Shown piece by piece: positions 9,738 through 18,676 of a DNA stretch of 36,059 nucleotides. Below the pieces are notes generated by a model, which ran no database searches, was not told where the DNA came from, and saw nothing but the letters and a program-made list of their open reading frames with translations. A program made the translations under genes and the position numbers. Source of the DNA: Bacillota bacterium (GTDB lineage Bacteria; Bacillota; SHA-98; Ch115). The DNA lies in NCBI GenBank assembly GCA_012842565.1, contig DUSO01000076.1, forward strand, positions 1 through 36,059, written 5' to 3'. Each line of letters starts with the position of its first letter. Positions within the stretch are counted from its first letter, which is position 1.

Positions 9738-10721
9738 ATGGCATTGAGTCTGAAGGTAGGCATAATCGGAGCAGGAAATATGGGGAGGCTGCATACCCAA
9801 ATCCTTCGCAGCCTGGATGGCGTCAGGGTTGTCGGCGTGGTGGACAAGGATGAGAATGTGGCCCAGAGGTTTTCCCAGGAGACCGGAGTAGGGGTTTTCG
9901 GGTGCGTTGACGCCCTCCTGGAGCAGGTGGAGGCCGTTTTCATAACTACTCCCAACACCGCCCATGTGGAGAGCACGATCAAGGCATTAGCCCAGGATAT
10001 TCATGTATTCTGCGAGAAACCTATGGCCACTTCGCTTGACGAGGCAAGTAAGGTCCTTAAGGCGGCAAGAAGTTCGGATGCAATCTACCAGATTGGGTAT
10101 AACCGGCGTAACGCGCCCGTTTACCGAAAAGCAAAACAGCTGATATCAGAGGGCAGGGTGCGCCCGCGATTCGCACAGGTCAAGATGAATAGGGGGGAGC
10201 TCTGCAGGCCCTCATGGGTTGGGGATAGGGCTATCACCGGTGGTTTTCTGTACGAATCGGTAAGCCATCTGTTAGATATAGCCAGGTGGCTCGTGGGGGA
10301 TATCGCTTCTGTCCGCGCCTTCGGCCGGACCGGGGTGTACGAAGAGCCCGATGAGATCGCAATTGTGCTAACGGCTCAAGATGGCACTCTGATTTCCTTC
10401 TCCGCTTGCGCCCATTCCACGTGGATGTTCCCCTTCGAGAGAGTAGAGATCTATGGAGACCATTCCACGATTGTCACCGAGGAAATGGAGAGAGTTGGAT
10501 ACTGTCTCGGGATAGATGAGGAAGCCGTCTACCACACCTTCACTCATCTGCCGCGCGAGGAGAAGTGGGGCTATGTGAATGAGGATAGGCTTTTCATTGA
10601 GGCGATCCGGGGCGAAAGGCAGCCATCACCTGGAGTTGATGACGCGTACAAGGCGACAGAGCTGGTAGAGGCGTGCTACCTGGCCCTTGAGAGGGGAGAC
10701 GTCGTTAAGCTGCCACTTTAG
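9738..10721 (+). CDS. Gfo/Idh/MocA-family oxidoreductase (inositol 2-dehydrogenase-like)
   Basis: VGIIGAGNMGRLH nucleotide-binding motif, VFCEKPMATS, GGFLYESVSHLLDIARWLVGD. ATG 9738 preceded by GGGAGG. Confidence 0.88.
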   Translation: MALSLKVGIIGAGNMGRLHTQILRSLDGVRVVGVVDKDENVAQRFSQETGVGVFGCVDALLEQVEAVFITTPNTAHVESTIKALAQDIHVFCEKPMATSLDEASKVLKAARSSDAIYQIGYNRRNAPVYRKAKQLISEGRVRPRFAQVKMNRGELCRPSWVGDRAITGGFLYESVSHLLDIARWLVGDIASVRAFGRTGVYEEPDEIAIVLTAQDGTLISFSACAHSTWMFPFERVEIYGDHSTIVTEEMERVGYCLGIDEEAVYHTFTHLPREEKWGYVNEDRLFIEAIRGERQPSPGVDDAYKATELVEACYLALERGDVVKLPL

Positions 10722-10855
10722 GGCCTCTGCCGACGTCCTTTTATTGGCCTCGTATTATTTGGGCCCCCCAAGTGTTACATTCCGCTGCGGCGGCGCGGGC
10801 GACGTGGGGCACCCAGGATGCCGCAGGAGTCGCCTCTGAAAGGAGCGAGATTGTC

Positions 10856-11683
10856 GTGAAACCGTGCCTGAATCAGTCCACGATAATGCAGTGCAGCACA
10901 GAGGAATTCATTAAGGTATCAGCAAACGCCGGGTTCGAATGGGTTGAGCTCAGGATCCCGAAGGTTGAAGAGTACCTGAGTTACAATCCCGCCCGTGAGC
11001 TAAGGCAGTTGATGAAATCCCGGGGAGTTAAGGTGGCGACCCTGAATGCGCTGGAATTCTTCTCGCTCGTACCTGAGGAGAACTATGCTTTCATGAGGAA
11101 TAAGGCCGAGGAAGCAGCGATCCTCTGCGACCTCCTGGAATGCGGCATGTTCATCGCGGTTCCGAGCAGGAAAAGCCACATATACGACGATGATGAGCTC
11201 GTAGTGGAGACCACGGCCCGGAGGTTGGAGATATTGTCGGGTGTCGCGGACAAGTATGGGGTTAAACTGTTGTTCGAGTTCATCGGGTTCCCTGATTTCT
11301 CGGTAAGGGATATGGGGGCGGCCTTGAGAATAGTGGAAATGGTCAAAGGCTATGACATCAAGCTGGTCATAGATACCTTTCATTTCTTCGTGGGTGGAAC
11401 CGGGCTGGATAGCTTGGCGAAAGTGCCTGCAAATAGGATTGGCATCGTCCACATTAACGACATACCGGACCTCCCGTACGATAAACTGACAGATGCCATG
11501 AGGCTCCTGCCGGGGGATGGCCGGGCCGGCCTGGAGCCATTTTGTGAAGTATTAAAGAAAGCGGGGTTTGATGGGTGGCTGTCGTTGGAACTCTTCAATG
11601 AGGACCTGTGGAAGCTCAACCCTCAAGAAGTGGCCGCCATGGCCTGGAGGAGCCTTCAGAGGTTCGCACCTTCATTTCAGTAG
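10856..11683 (+). CDS. Sugar phosphate isomerase/epimerase TIM barrel, IolI (2-keto-myo-inositol isomerase)-like
   Basis: KPCLNQSTIMQ..., VATLNALEFF, LLFEFIGFPDFSV, LVIDTFHFFVGG, LLPGDGRAGLEPF, WLSLELFNEDLWKL resemble the remembered Bacillus IolI pattern. GTG 10856 preceded by AAAGGAG. Confidence 0.78.
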   Translation: MKPCLNQSTIMQCSTEEFIKVSANAGFEWVELRIPKVEEYLSYNPARELRQLMKSRGVKVATLNALEFFSLVPEENYAFMRNKAEEAAILCDLLECGMFIAVPSRKSHIYDDDELVVETTARRLEILSGVADKYGVKLLFEFIGFPDFSVRDMGAALRIVEMVKGYDIKLVIDTFHFFVGGTGLDSLAKVPANRIGIVHINDIPDLPYDKLTDAMRLLPGDGRAGLEPFCEVLKKAGFDGWLSLELFNEDLWKLNPQEVAAMAWRSLQRFAPSFQ

Positions 11684-11755
11684 GACCGAGAAGAATGCCG
11701 CTACCCGTTTCGCTCGCTTACTTCATATTGGGATAAACTGATAGCAGAATTAAAC

Positions 11756-11989
11756 CTACACTGGATAAATTGTCTGTCCAGTCCGCAGAATCTCGTCCAG
11801 CAATGGCGACGGGGTTTTCAGAATCTTTACTCCAAAACTCCAAACATGAGTAAAGGGAAAACGCTCACATAGTTCATCTATTACCGAGGTGGCGATGATG
11901 AATATGGGTTTACCTTTTCCCTGGCGTTTTTGATTTACTACCAGGGCCTCCCGACGCTTCAGGGCTTCATGTTGCCAGCAATTTTCTCA
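11756..11989 (-). pseudogene. Possible decayed reverse-strand ORF (receiver-domain-like C-terminal fragment)
   Basis: About 76 codons open on the - strand without a start: ...LVVNQKRQGKGKPIFIIATSVIDELCERFPFTHVWSFGVKILKTPSPLLDEILRTGQTIYPV*. An in-frame stop lies at the upstream end (TCA 11987-11989). Confidence 0.3.
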
Positions 11990-12278
11990 CCCCAATCATA
12001 TCATATCCTAACCATGATACCCATAACAACTATGATCTATTCTCCCAGGGGCGTCTGCGGAACAATCCTCCTCGCGGGGCAGAGTTTAGATTTTGATAGA
12101 AATGACCCGGTATAGGTTGATACGGTCGGGAATCTGGGGGAATCTTCCCGGGCTTTCGTACTTTGGCAATTTGACAGTTCATCATATTAAAGTAAAGTAT
12201 AACTGTGGGCCAGATTCTTGTCTCTACTCTACTTGGCACACCAATCAAAATCAGGTCTTTGGAGAGGAGTTATAGAAA

Positions 12279-13082
12279 ATGAGGAACAGAGTTACAAACC
12301 GGTTCACTCTACTTCTTGTCGCATTTTGCCTTATCCTTCTATCTGTTTCGGCGGCTGCCGTGTCGTTGGCAGCAACCGATGACTCCCTGGAAAAGGTGCT
12401 CAAGGCGGGGAAACTCACCATCGGTATAGACGATGCATATCCCCCCATGGAATACCGTGATGAGCAGAATAACCTTGTTGGATTTGACATTGATCTCGCC
12501 CGGGAGATTGGAAAACGCCTGGGGGTAAAGGTCGAATGGATTCCCACCGAGTGGAGTGGAGTCCTTCTCGCTCTCAATGCCCACAAGTTTGACATAATCC
12601 TCTCCACCCTCAGCGTTACTGAGGAACGGGCGAAGCAGATCGATTTTGGCCCACCCTATCTGTATGAATCCCAGGTGATCGTGGTTTGTGCGGACAATAA
12701 TACGATAAAGTCCAAAGAAGACTTGGTTGGCAAAGTTGTCGGCACGCAGCTCGGCAGTACCAGCGAGGAGGCGGCCAAGACTATAAAGGGGATCAAGGAA
12801 CTCAAGAAGTATAACAAGTTTACGGAGGTGTTCCTCGACCTGGGCATTGGAAGGATTGAGGCCGGCGTTGTGGACGAATTGGTCGGGCGCTATTACATGA
12901 AAACCAGGCCGGATCAATTCAAGGTCGTCGCTTCCATAGTCGATGAGCCTGTTGCGATAGGTTATCGTAAGAGCGACAAGAAGCTCCAAGAGGCTATCAA
13001 TAAGATAGTTGATGAGATCAAGGCGGATGGCACTATGGCCAAGATATCCAAGAAATGGTTTGGCGCGGATATCACAAAGTAG
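12279..13082 (+). CDS. Amino-acid ABC transporter substrate-binding protein (family 3)
   Basis: Signal peptide; GKLTIGIDDAYPPMEYRDEQNNLVGFDIDLAREIGKRLGVKVEWIPTEW is a typical SBP family 3 N-terminus. Confidence 0.95.
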   Translation: MRNRVTNRFTLLLVAFCLILLSVSAAAVSLAATDDSLEKVLKAGKLTIGIDDAYPPMEYRDEQNNLVGFDIDLAREIGKRLGVKVEWIPTEWSGVLLALNAHKFDIILSTLSVTEERAKQIDFGPPYLYESQVIVVCADNNTIKSKEDLVGKVVGTQLGSTSEEAAKTIKGIKELKKYNKFTEVFLDLGIGRIEAGVVDELVGRYYMKTRPDQFKVVASIVDEPVAIGYRKSDKKLQEAINKIVDEIKADGTMAKISKKWFGADITK

Positions 13083-13118
13083 GTCTAGATGCTCGCCTGA
13101 CCGGCCACGCCAGTGTAG

Positions 13119-13146
13119 CCAGCGCCGTTCACATGACCGGCGCTGG
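13119..13146. other. GC-rich intergenic stem-loop between SBP and permease genes
   Basis: CCAGCGCCG (13119-13127) pairs with CGGCGCTGG (13138-13146). Confidence 0.7.
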
Positions 13147-13263
13147 GGCGCTTGGCTTGAAGGACCGGTGAGGACCGACCTAGCTTGGGCATGATGCGCA
13201 TTTCTCGAGGTGGATCATGGGGGGAGATGAGCCGCGGTTTTCACCCTGCGGCCTTCGGTTTGC

Positions 13264-13914
13264 ATGGATGTTGCGATTATGATAAAGTACTTACCCGTCC
13301 TCGCCCGGGGGGCGGGCATGACGGTGCAGCTCACCATCCTTGCCATAATTCTCGGGACAGGGATGGGGCTTGTCATCGCGCTGGGTGAGATATCACAAAA
13401 CAGGGCAATATCCGGATCAGCCAGGTTTTACACCTGGCTGATCCGTGGCACGCCGCTCCTGCTCCAGTTGTTCACGATCTATTACGGGCTACCGCAGCTC
13501 GGCCTTACGCTCTCGCCCTTTGCCGCGGCAGTAGCGGGACTGAGCTTGAATTCCGCGGCGTATGTGGCAGAGATAATAAGGGGCGCCATCCAATCCATAG
13601 ATAGGGGGCAGATGGAGGCTGCGCGATCTCTGGGCATGTCATACTTGCAGGCCATGAGGCGGATAATCCTGCCACAGGCTTACAGGCGCCTCATTCCACC
13701 CATGGGGAATGAATTCATCGCATTGCTTAAGGATTCCTCGCTCGTTGCCACAATATCAATGGTTGACCTGATGAGAACGGCACAGCAGATGTACGCGACG
13801 ACTTTCAGGCCCGTGGAGATATTCGCCGCCGCGGGCTGCCTTTATTTAGTTTTGACTACCTTCTTTACTGTCACATTCGGTAGATTGGAGAAACGTCTAT
13901 CGGTTTACCAGTAA
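13264..13914 (+). CDS. Polar amino-acid ABC transporter permease
   Basis: GAGMTVQLTILAIILGTGMGLVIAL, YTWLIRGTPLLLQLF, MEAARSLGMSYLQAMRRIILPQAYRRLIPP. Confidence 0.94.
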   Translation: MDVAIMIKYLPVLARGAGMTVQLTILAIILGTGMGLVIALGEISQNRAISGSARFYTWLIRGTPLLLQLFTIYYGLPQLGLTLSPFAAAVAGLSLNSAAYVAEIIRGAIQSIDRGQMEAARSLGMSYLQAMRRIILPQAYRRLIPPMGNEFIALLKDSSLVATISMVDLMRTAQQMYATTFRPVEIFAAAGCLYLVLTTFFTVTFGRLEKRLSVYQ

Positions 13915-13998
13915 GTAGACTTTACGCGTTAGTCTACGAGTGTGAGGGCTTTATAGAGCCCACCAGCCTGTGGATGCTGGTGAGGGGGCTTTGCCCCC
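13915..13998. other. Cluster of four consecutive short stem-loops between permease and ATPase genes
   Basis: GTAGACT/AGTCTAC (13915-13921, 13931-13937); GGGCT/AGCCC (13946-13950, 13957-13961); CACCAGC/GCTGGTG (13961-13967, 13976-13982); GGGGGC/GCCCCC (13984-13989, 13993-13998). Confidence 0.6.
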
Positions 13999-14008
13999 GG
14001 GGGGTGTC

Positions 14009-14917
14009 ATGATGCCAGCTGGGAAGTTTCTGTGGATGAATGAGTCTCTGATAAATGGGGCACTGGCCCGGCCTCTTGAATCAAGCATGCTAGAGGCACC
14101 GGGATATGCAGCCCAAGAAGGCGAAATGCCGGGTTTGGTTTCGGACGGTAGACCCGATATGATCAGGGTCGTAGGCCTGAACAAGTTCTTTGGAGACCTG
14201 CACGTGATCCGGGATGTCTCGTTTAGTGTCCGGAAAGGCGAGGTTGTGGTCCTGATCGGCCCCAGCGGGTCTGGCAAGAGCACGCTCTTACGGTGCATCA
14301 ACAGGCTTGAGAAGGCGGATAGCGGGGTCATCTACATCGATGGAATCCCACTTGGGATGAGAAAAAAGGGGGACAGATGGGTTCCTGCATCCGAGGCCGC
14401 GATTAACAAGCTGCGGTCGGAAATCGGGATGGTCTTCCAGAGGTTTAACCTGTTCCCGCACCTGACCGCTCTCCAGAACGTAACAGAGGCTCTTATCACA
14501 GTGAAGAAGATGGCGCCGGCAAGCGCGCGCAGCATCGGCATGGAACTCCTTGCTAGAGTCGGCCTCAGTGATAAGGTATCAAGCTACCCGTGCCAGCTTT
14601 CGGGCGGCCAGCAGCAGCGGGTGGCGATCGCCCGGGCCCTCGCGATGAAGCCCAAGATAATGCTCTTCGATGAGCCCACATCCGCACTCGACCCCGAGCT
14701 GGTCGGCGAAGTGCTGGCGGTGATGAAGGATCTCGCTGAAAGCGGCATGACCATGCTTGTTGTCACGCACGAAATGGGGTTCGCGCGCGAGGTTGCGGAC
14801 AGGGTCATGTTCATGGACTCCGGGCAGATCCTCGAGGATGCTCCCCCCGAAGTCCTCTTCCGGAGCCCAAAGCATGCCAGGACCAGGAGCTTTTTACAGA
14901 GGATAGCGCACTCGTAA
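14009..14917 (+). CDS. Polar amino-acid ABC transporter ATP-binding protein (GlnQ-type)
   Basis: [80 protein letters not shown]. Start uncertain: 14009, 14126 or 14158. An N-terminal extension precedes the ABC domain if upstream starts are used. Confidence 0.93.
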   Translation: MMPAGKFLWMNESLINGALARPLESSMLEAPGYAAQEGEMPGLVSDGRPDMIRVVGLNKFFGDLHVIRDVSFSVRKGEVVVLIGPSGSGKSTLLRCINRLEKADSGVIYIDGIPLGMRKKGDRWVPASEAAINKLRSEIGMVFQRFNLFPHLTALQNVTEALITVKKMAPASARSIGMELLARVGLSDKVSSYPCQLSGGQQQRVAIARALAMKPKIMLFDEPTSALDPELVGEVLAVMKDLAESGMTMLVVTHEMGFAREVADRVMFMDSGQILEDAPPEVLFRSPKHARTRSFLQRIAHS

Positions 14918-14929
14918 GCGGGCGCCCCT

Positions 14930-15481
14930 CTAGAATGTCGGCGGCGTGTTTATCCAGATCGCCTTCGCCTGCGTCGTCCCTATGTTGGTGAGCTTGTGTG
15001 GGATGGAAGAACTGTATGAAATGCTATCGCCTTCCTCAAGGATAAAGACCCTGTCGGCCAACTGGACCTGCAGGGTGCCCTCAAGCACGATGCCGCACTC
15101 CTCCCCCACATGGGAATAGGGCTCGTTCCCGGTCGTAGCCCCTACTTCAAAGACATTGTACAAGACCTCGAGATTGGGCGCGGTCTTTCGCGAAAGAAGA
15201 TAATACGTGATGCCCGAGCCCACCTTGAGGACATTCCGGGCACTTTGCCGGGTGACGAAAGTATCGTCATCGGCCTCGTCGAAGAAGTAGCCGACCGATA
15301 TTCCGAGCGAATCGGCAAGCCTCTTAAGGGTATTCACCGAGGGGTTGGCTTTTCCCCTTTCTATCTGGCTCAAAAGTGCTGCGGAAACGCCGCTGCTCTC
15401 CGCGAGTTGTTTTAGGGTTATCTGCTTTATCTTGCGCAGCTTATGCAGGTTAAGGCCGATAGACATCTTAGTTTCTTGCAC
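14930..15481 (-). CDS. XRE-family HTH plus C-terminal cupin transcriptional regulator
   Basis: [53 protein letters not shown]; cupin segment [41 protein letters not shown]. Start could be GTG 15481 or ATG 15466. Confidence 0.93.
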   Translation of the reverse strand: MQETKMSIGLNLHKLRKIKQITLKQLAESSGVSAALLSQIERGKANPSVNTLKRLADSLGISVGYFFDEADDDTFVTRQSARNVLKVGSGITYYLLSRKTAPNLEVLYNVFEVGATTGNEPYSHVGEECGIVLEGTLQVQLADRVFILEEGDSISYSSSIPHKLTNIGTTQAKAIWINTPPTF

Positions 15482-15514
15482 CTCTTATGATCAAGCTTTT
15501 GTCAACCCCAATGG

Positions 15515-15543
15515 ATTATAAGATAAATCGGGTGAAGTATCAA
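15515..15543 (-). promoter_or_regulatory. Sigma-70/SigA-type promoter for the XRE-cupin gene
   Basis: On the - strand: TTGATA (15543-15538), 17-nt spacer, TATAAT (15520-15515), about 35 bp upstream of the start. Confidence 0.7.
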
Positions 15544-15749
15544 TAAAACTTTTCCCTCCGCGGTCCTCACTGTAACAACTTCTGTTAAAAAATTCTCCGC
15601 ATAAGGAGGATTTCCTGCAGATGTGCAGTAATTTATTTAATGGAACTTAAATCATGACCGTGAAATGCCATTATAGTTAAGTGGATGTTATTGTTGGTGT
15701 GCGATGCCGCGGACCGCATTTCGGTGTCAGTACATTCGGGGGTGATCTC

Positions 15750-16640
15750 GTGAGGGAGAAGTGTTTAGCTCCTGATAGTGCAACAGGGCAAGCGACTTAC
15801 CGTGGAGAACCCCTGCCAGCCATTGCCCAGAGGATCCGGGAGCGGATACTTACGACGATCTCTAATGCCCGGGTCGGCCATCCGGGCGGTTCCATGTCAG
15901 CAGTCGAGATCCTCACATCGCTCTACTTCCACGTGCTCCGGGTGGACCCGGAGAGGCCGGACTGGCCGGAGCGTGATCGTTTCGTGCTCTCCAAGGGACA
16001 TGCTTCATCGGCCCTGTATGCCACCCTCGCGGAGAGAGGGTTCTTCCCACCGGAGCTACTTTCGACATTCGGCAAGATCAACAGCCGCCTCCAGGTACAC
16101 CCGGACATGCACAAGGTGCCCGGTGTAGAGATATCAACCGGTGCATTGGGCCAGGGGCTTTCGGTGGGAGTGGGGATGGCCCTGGCTGCGCGGGCTGATT
16201 ATCCAGAGGGGCGCGGCCGCCCCGGGGTACGCATCTACGTGCTCCTCGGCGATGGCGAATGCCAGGAGGGCCAGGTGTGGGAGGCCGTTATGGCGGCGGC
16301 GCACTACAAGCTCGACAACCTCACGGCCATAGTCGACTACAACCAGGTGCAGCTCAGCGGGCCTGTTGCCGAGGTCATGGAGGTAGCCCCGCTGGCCGAT
16401 AAATGGCGCTCATTTGGGTGGGCGGTAGAGGAAGTTCCAGGCCATGACATCGAGGCATTGATTGCGGGCTTTGACAAGGCCCGCGGGATCAAAGGGCGAC
16501 CTACCGTGATAATCGCCCGCACAGTCAAGGGCAAGGGTGTCTCCTTCATGGAGGGGAAGTCCGCCTGGCACGGTAAACCGCCGGATGAGCAGGAATTGAA
16601 GCTTGCCCTGGAGGAGGTTCGTAGGTCGTGGAAGCAGTAA
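15750..16640 (+). CDS. Transketolase, N-terminal (ThDP-binding) subunit
   Basis: ARVGHPGGSMSAVEILTSLYFHVL, DRFVLSKGHASSALYA, GALGQGLSVGVGMALAAR, GDGECQEGQVWEAVMAAAHYKLDNLTAIVDYNQ. GTG 15750 preceded by GGGGGTGAT. Confidence 0.93.
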   Translation: MREKCLAPDSATGQATYRGEPLPAIAQRIRERILTTISNARVGHPGGSMSAVEILTSLYFHVLRVDPERPDWPERDRFVLSKGHASSALYATLAERGFFPPELLSTFGKINSRLQVHPDMHKVPGVEISTGALGQGLSVGVGMALAARADYPEGRGRPGVRIYVLLGDGECQEGQVWEAVMAAAHYKLDNLTAIVDYNQVQLSGPVAEVMEVAPLADKWRSFGWAVEEVPGHDIEALIAGFDKARGIKGRPTVIIARTVKGKGVSFMEGKSAWHGKPPDEQELKLALEEVRRSWKQ

Positions 16641-17563
16641 GGGATGCTTTCGGCAAGGCCCTTGTGGAGATCGGGCGCCATGATAAACGCATAGTGGTCC
16701 TGGATGCTGACCTCGCCAGCTCGACCAAGGTTACATATTTCGCGGCGGAATTTCCCGACCGGTACTTTCAGGTCGGGATAGCGGAGCAGAACATGACGGG
16801 GATAGCTGCGGGTTTAGCCTTGATGGGCAGGATCCCGTTCACCAGCACCTTCGGGGTTTTCGCCTCCAGGCGGGCATGCGACCAGGTTGCAATGTCGATT
16901 GCGCACCCAAGGCTGCCCGTGAAGCTCGTGGGTGCGTATAGTGGCATCTTGAGTGGGAATAACGGGGCTACCCACCAGGCCGTCGAGGACGTGGCGATCA
17001 TGCGGGCCATACCCAACATGGTCGTGGTTGACCCCGCGGATGCTGTGGAGATGTCCCAGGTCGTGAAGGCCATCGTGGAGTATGACGGTCCCGTTTATCT
17101 TCGCATGAGCCGGGATGCATGGCCGGATGTTGTCCCGCCGGACTACACCTTTAAGTTGGGAAAGTCTGTCTTGCTCAGACCGGGCGATACAGTCGCCCTT
17201 GTATGCAGCGGGATGATGGCCTCGCTCTGCCTCGAAGCCGCGAGCCGGCTTGAGAGGCAGGGAATCTCGGCCATGGTCCTCCATATGCCCACAATCAAGC
17301 CCCTGGATATTGATAGTCTAGTTGAGGCTGCGGAGCAGACCGGGTGCGTGGTTACTGCTGAAAACCATAACGTCATTGGGGGGCTGGGCAGCGCAGTAGC
17401 CGAGGTCCTCTCGGAATTCTGCCCTGTCCCGGTAAAGAAGGTCGGCCTTCAAGATACGTATGGTGAATGTGGCTCAAATGAGGAACTCCTTGAAAAGTAC
17501 GGGCTCTCTGCCGCTCATATAGTCAAAGCGGCTCTGGAGGTCCTGGAGAGGAAGAAAAAGTAA
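16628..17563 (+). CDS. Transketolase, C-terminal subunit
   Basis: VLDADLASSTKVTYFAAEFPDRYFQVGIAEQNMTGIAAGLALMG; overlaps the end of the N-terminal subunit gene by 13 nt. Confidence 0.93.
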   Translation: MEAVRDAFGKALVEIGRHDKRIVVLDADLASSTKVTYFAAEFPDRYFQVGIAEQNMTGIAAGLALMGRIPFTSTFGVFASRRACDQVAMSIAHPRLPVKLVGAYSGILSGNNGATHQAVEDVAIMRAIPNMVVVDPADAVEMSQVVKAIVEYDGPVYLRMSRDAWPDVVPPDYTFKLGKSVLLRPGDTVALVCSGMMASLCLEAASRLERQGISAMVLHMPTIKPLDIDSLVEAAEQTGCVVTAENHNVIGGLGSAVAEVLSEFCPVPVKKVGLQDTYGECGSNEELLEKYGLSAAHIVKAALEVLERKKK

Positions 17564-17632
17564 TTGTCCAAGGATAATTCGTCATCACCTCCATCATAAG
17601 GATGGGGCCGCTCTCATGAGGAGGGAGATGTT

Positions 17633-18658
17633 ATGTCAAAGGTAAGAGTCGGCGTCGCGGGGTATGGAGTTATAGGCCAGCGCCTGGCCGACGGGGTCGC
17701 CCGCCAGGAAGATATGGAGCTGGTGGGGATAGTCGATGTCGCGCCAACCCTGGCCATCCGGGCACTGGCTGAGAAGGGGATGCCGTACAGGTTATTCTGT
17801 GCTGCGCCCGAGAATATGCCCAAGTTTGAGGAGGCAGGAATCCCTGTATCCGGCACTATGGAGGATATCCTGTCCCAGGTGGACGTGATGCTTGACGCCA
17901 CCAGTGCCGGGATCGGGAGGAAGAACAAGGAGCTTTACGTTAAGCACGGTGTGAAGGCCATATTCCAGGGTGGGGAAAAGAACGACGTAGCCGAGGTCTT
18001 CTTCCATGGGTATGCCAACTATGAGAAGGGCGTGGGCAAGGATTACCTTAAGCTCACCTCATGCAACACGACAGGCCTCATTCGAGCGGTGGATTGCCTT
18101 GACCGGGCCTTTGGCGTGGAACGGGTGGTCGTCACCATCATTCGAAGGAGCGCTGACCCCGGGGATACTCATAGGGGAGTGGTCGATTTGGCCCTTGTCG
18201 AGCCTGTACCCAACCACCAGGCAGTGGACCTGATGCATATAATGCCGCATGTGAAGGCCACGGGGGTCCTCGTACACGTTCCCACCACCCACGGCCACAT
18301 CATAACAGTGCTCGCGACTCCTAAGAGGGAGATCACCAAGGAAGAGGCGCTTGCTGAATTCAGGAAGCATCCCAGGATACGTGTTGTGAGGATAGCAGAC
18401 GGGTTTAATTCCAATGCCGCCATGTTCCGCTATGCCCGCGACCTCGGGAATCCCAGGGGGGACATGTACGAGATAGCGGTATTCGAGGAGACCATTGGTT
18501 TTAGCGGCAAGGATATCCTCTTTGCCATAAATATCCCGCAGGAGGCTGTCGTAATCCCTGAGACTATGGACGGGATAAGGGCCTGCATGAAGATGCAGAC
18601 AGTGAGGGAAGAGGCTCTTGCGCTTACCAATAAGTACCTGGGTCTAAAGCCGAGGTAG
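17633..18658 (+). CDS. Type II (archaeal-type) glyceraldehyde-3-phosphate dehydrogenase
   Basis: VRVGVAGYGVIGQRLADGVARQEDMELVGI, DATSAGIGRKNKELYVKHGVKAIFQGGEK, catalytic SCNTTGLIRA, SADPGDTHRGVVDLALVEPVPNHQ. Clearly the archaeal family rather than classical bacterial GapA. Confidence 0.9.
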   Translation: MSKVRVGVAGYGVIGQRLADGVARQEDMELVGIVDVAPTLAIRALAEKGMPYRLFCAAPENMPKFEEAGIPVSGTMEDILSQVDVMLDATSAGIGRKNKELYVKHGVKAIFQGGEKNDVAEVFFHGYANYEKGVGKDYLKLTSCNTTGLIRAVDCLDRAFGVERVVVTIIRRSADPGDTHRGVVDLALVEPVPNHQAVDLMHIMPHVKATGVLVHVPTTHGHIITVLATPKREITKEEALAEFRKHPRIRVVRIADGFNSNAAMFRYARDLGNPRGDMYEIAVFEETIGFSGKDILFAINIPQEAVVIPETMDGIRACMKMQTVREEALALTNKYLGLKPR

Positions 18659-18676
18659 TCCGGGGGGTCGATAGTC

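Noticed and set aside
12171-12203. TTGACA ... TATAAC as a promoter for the amino-acid SBP gene
   Set aside because: Spacer is about 21 nt, too long for a canonical SigA promoter; not supported as written.
15750-17563. Assigning the split transketolase as apulose-4-phosphate transketolase (AptAB)
   Set aside because: Split transketolases occur in several pathways and the other expected apiose genes are not in the window.
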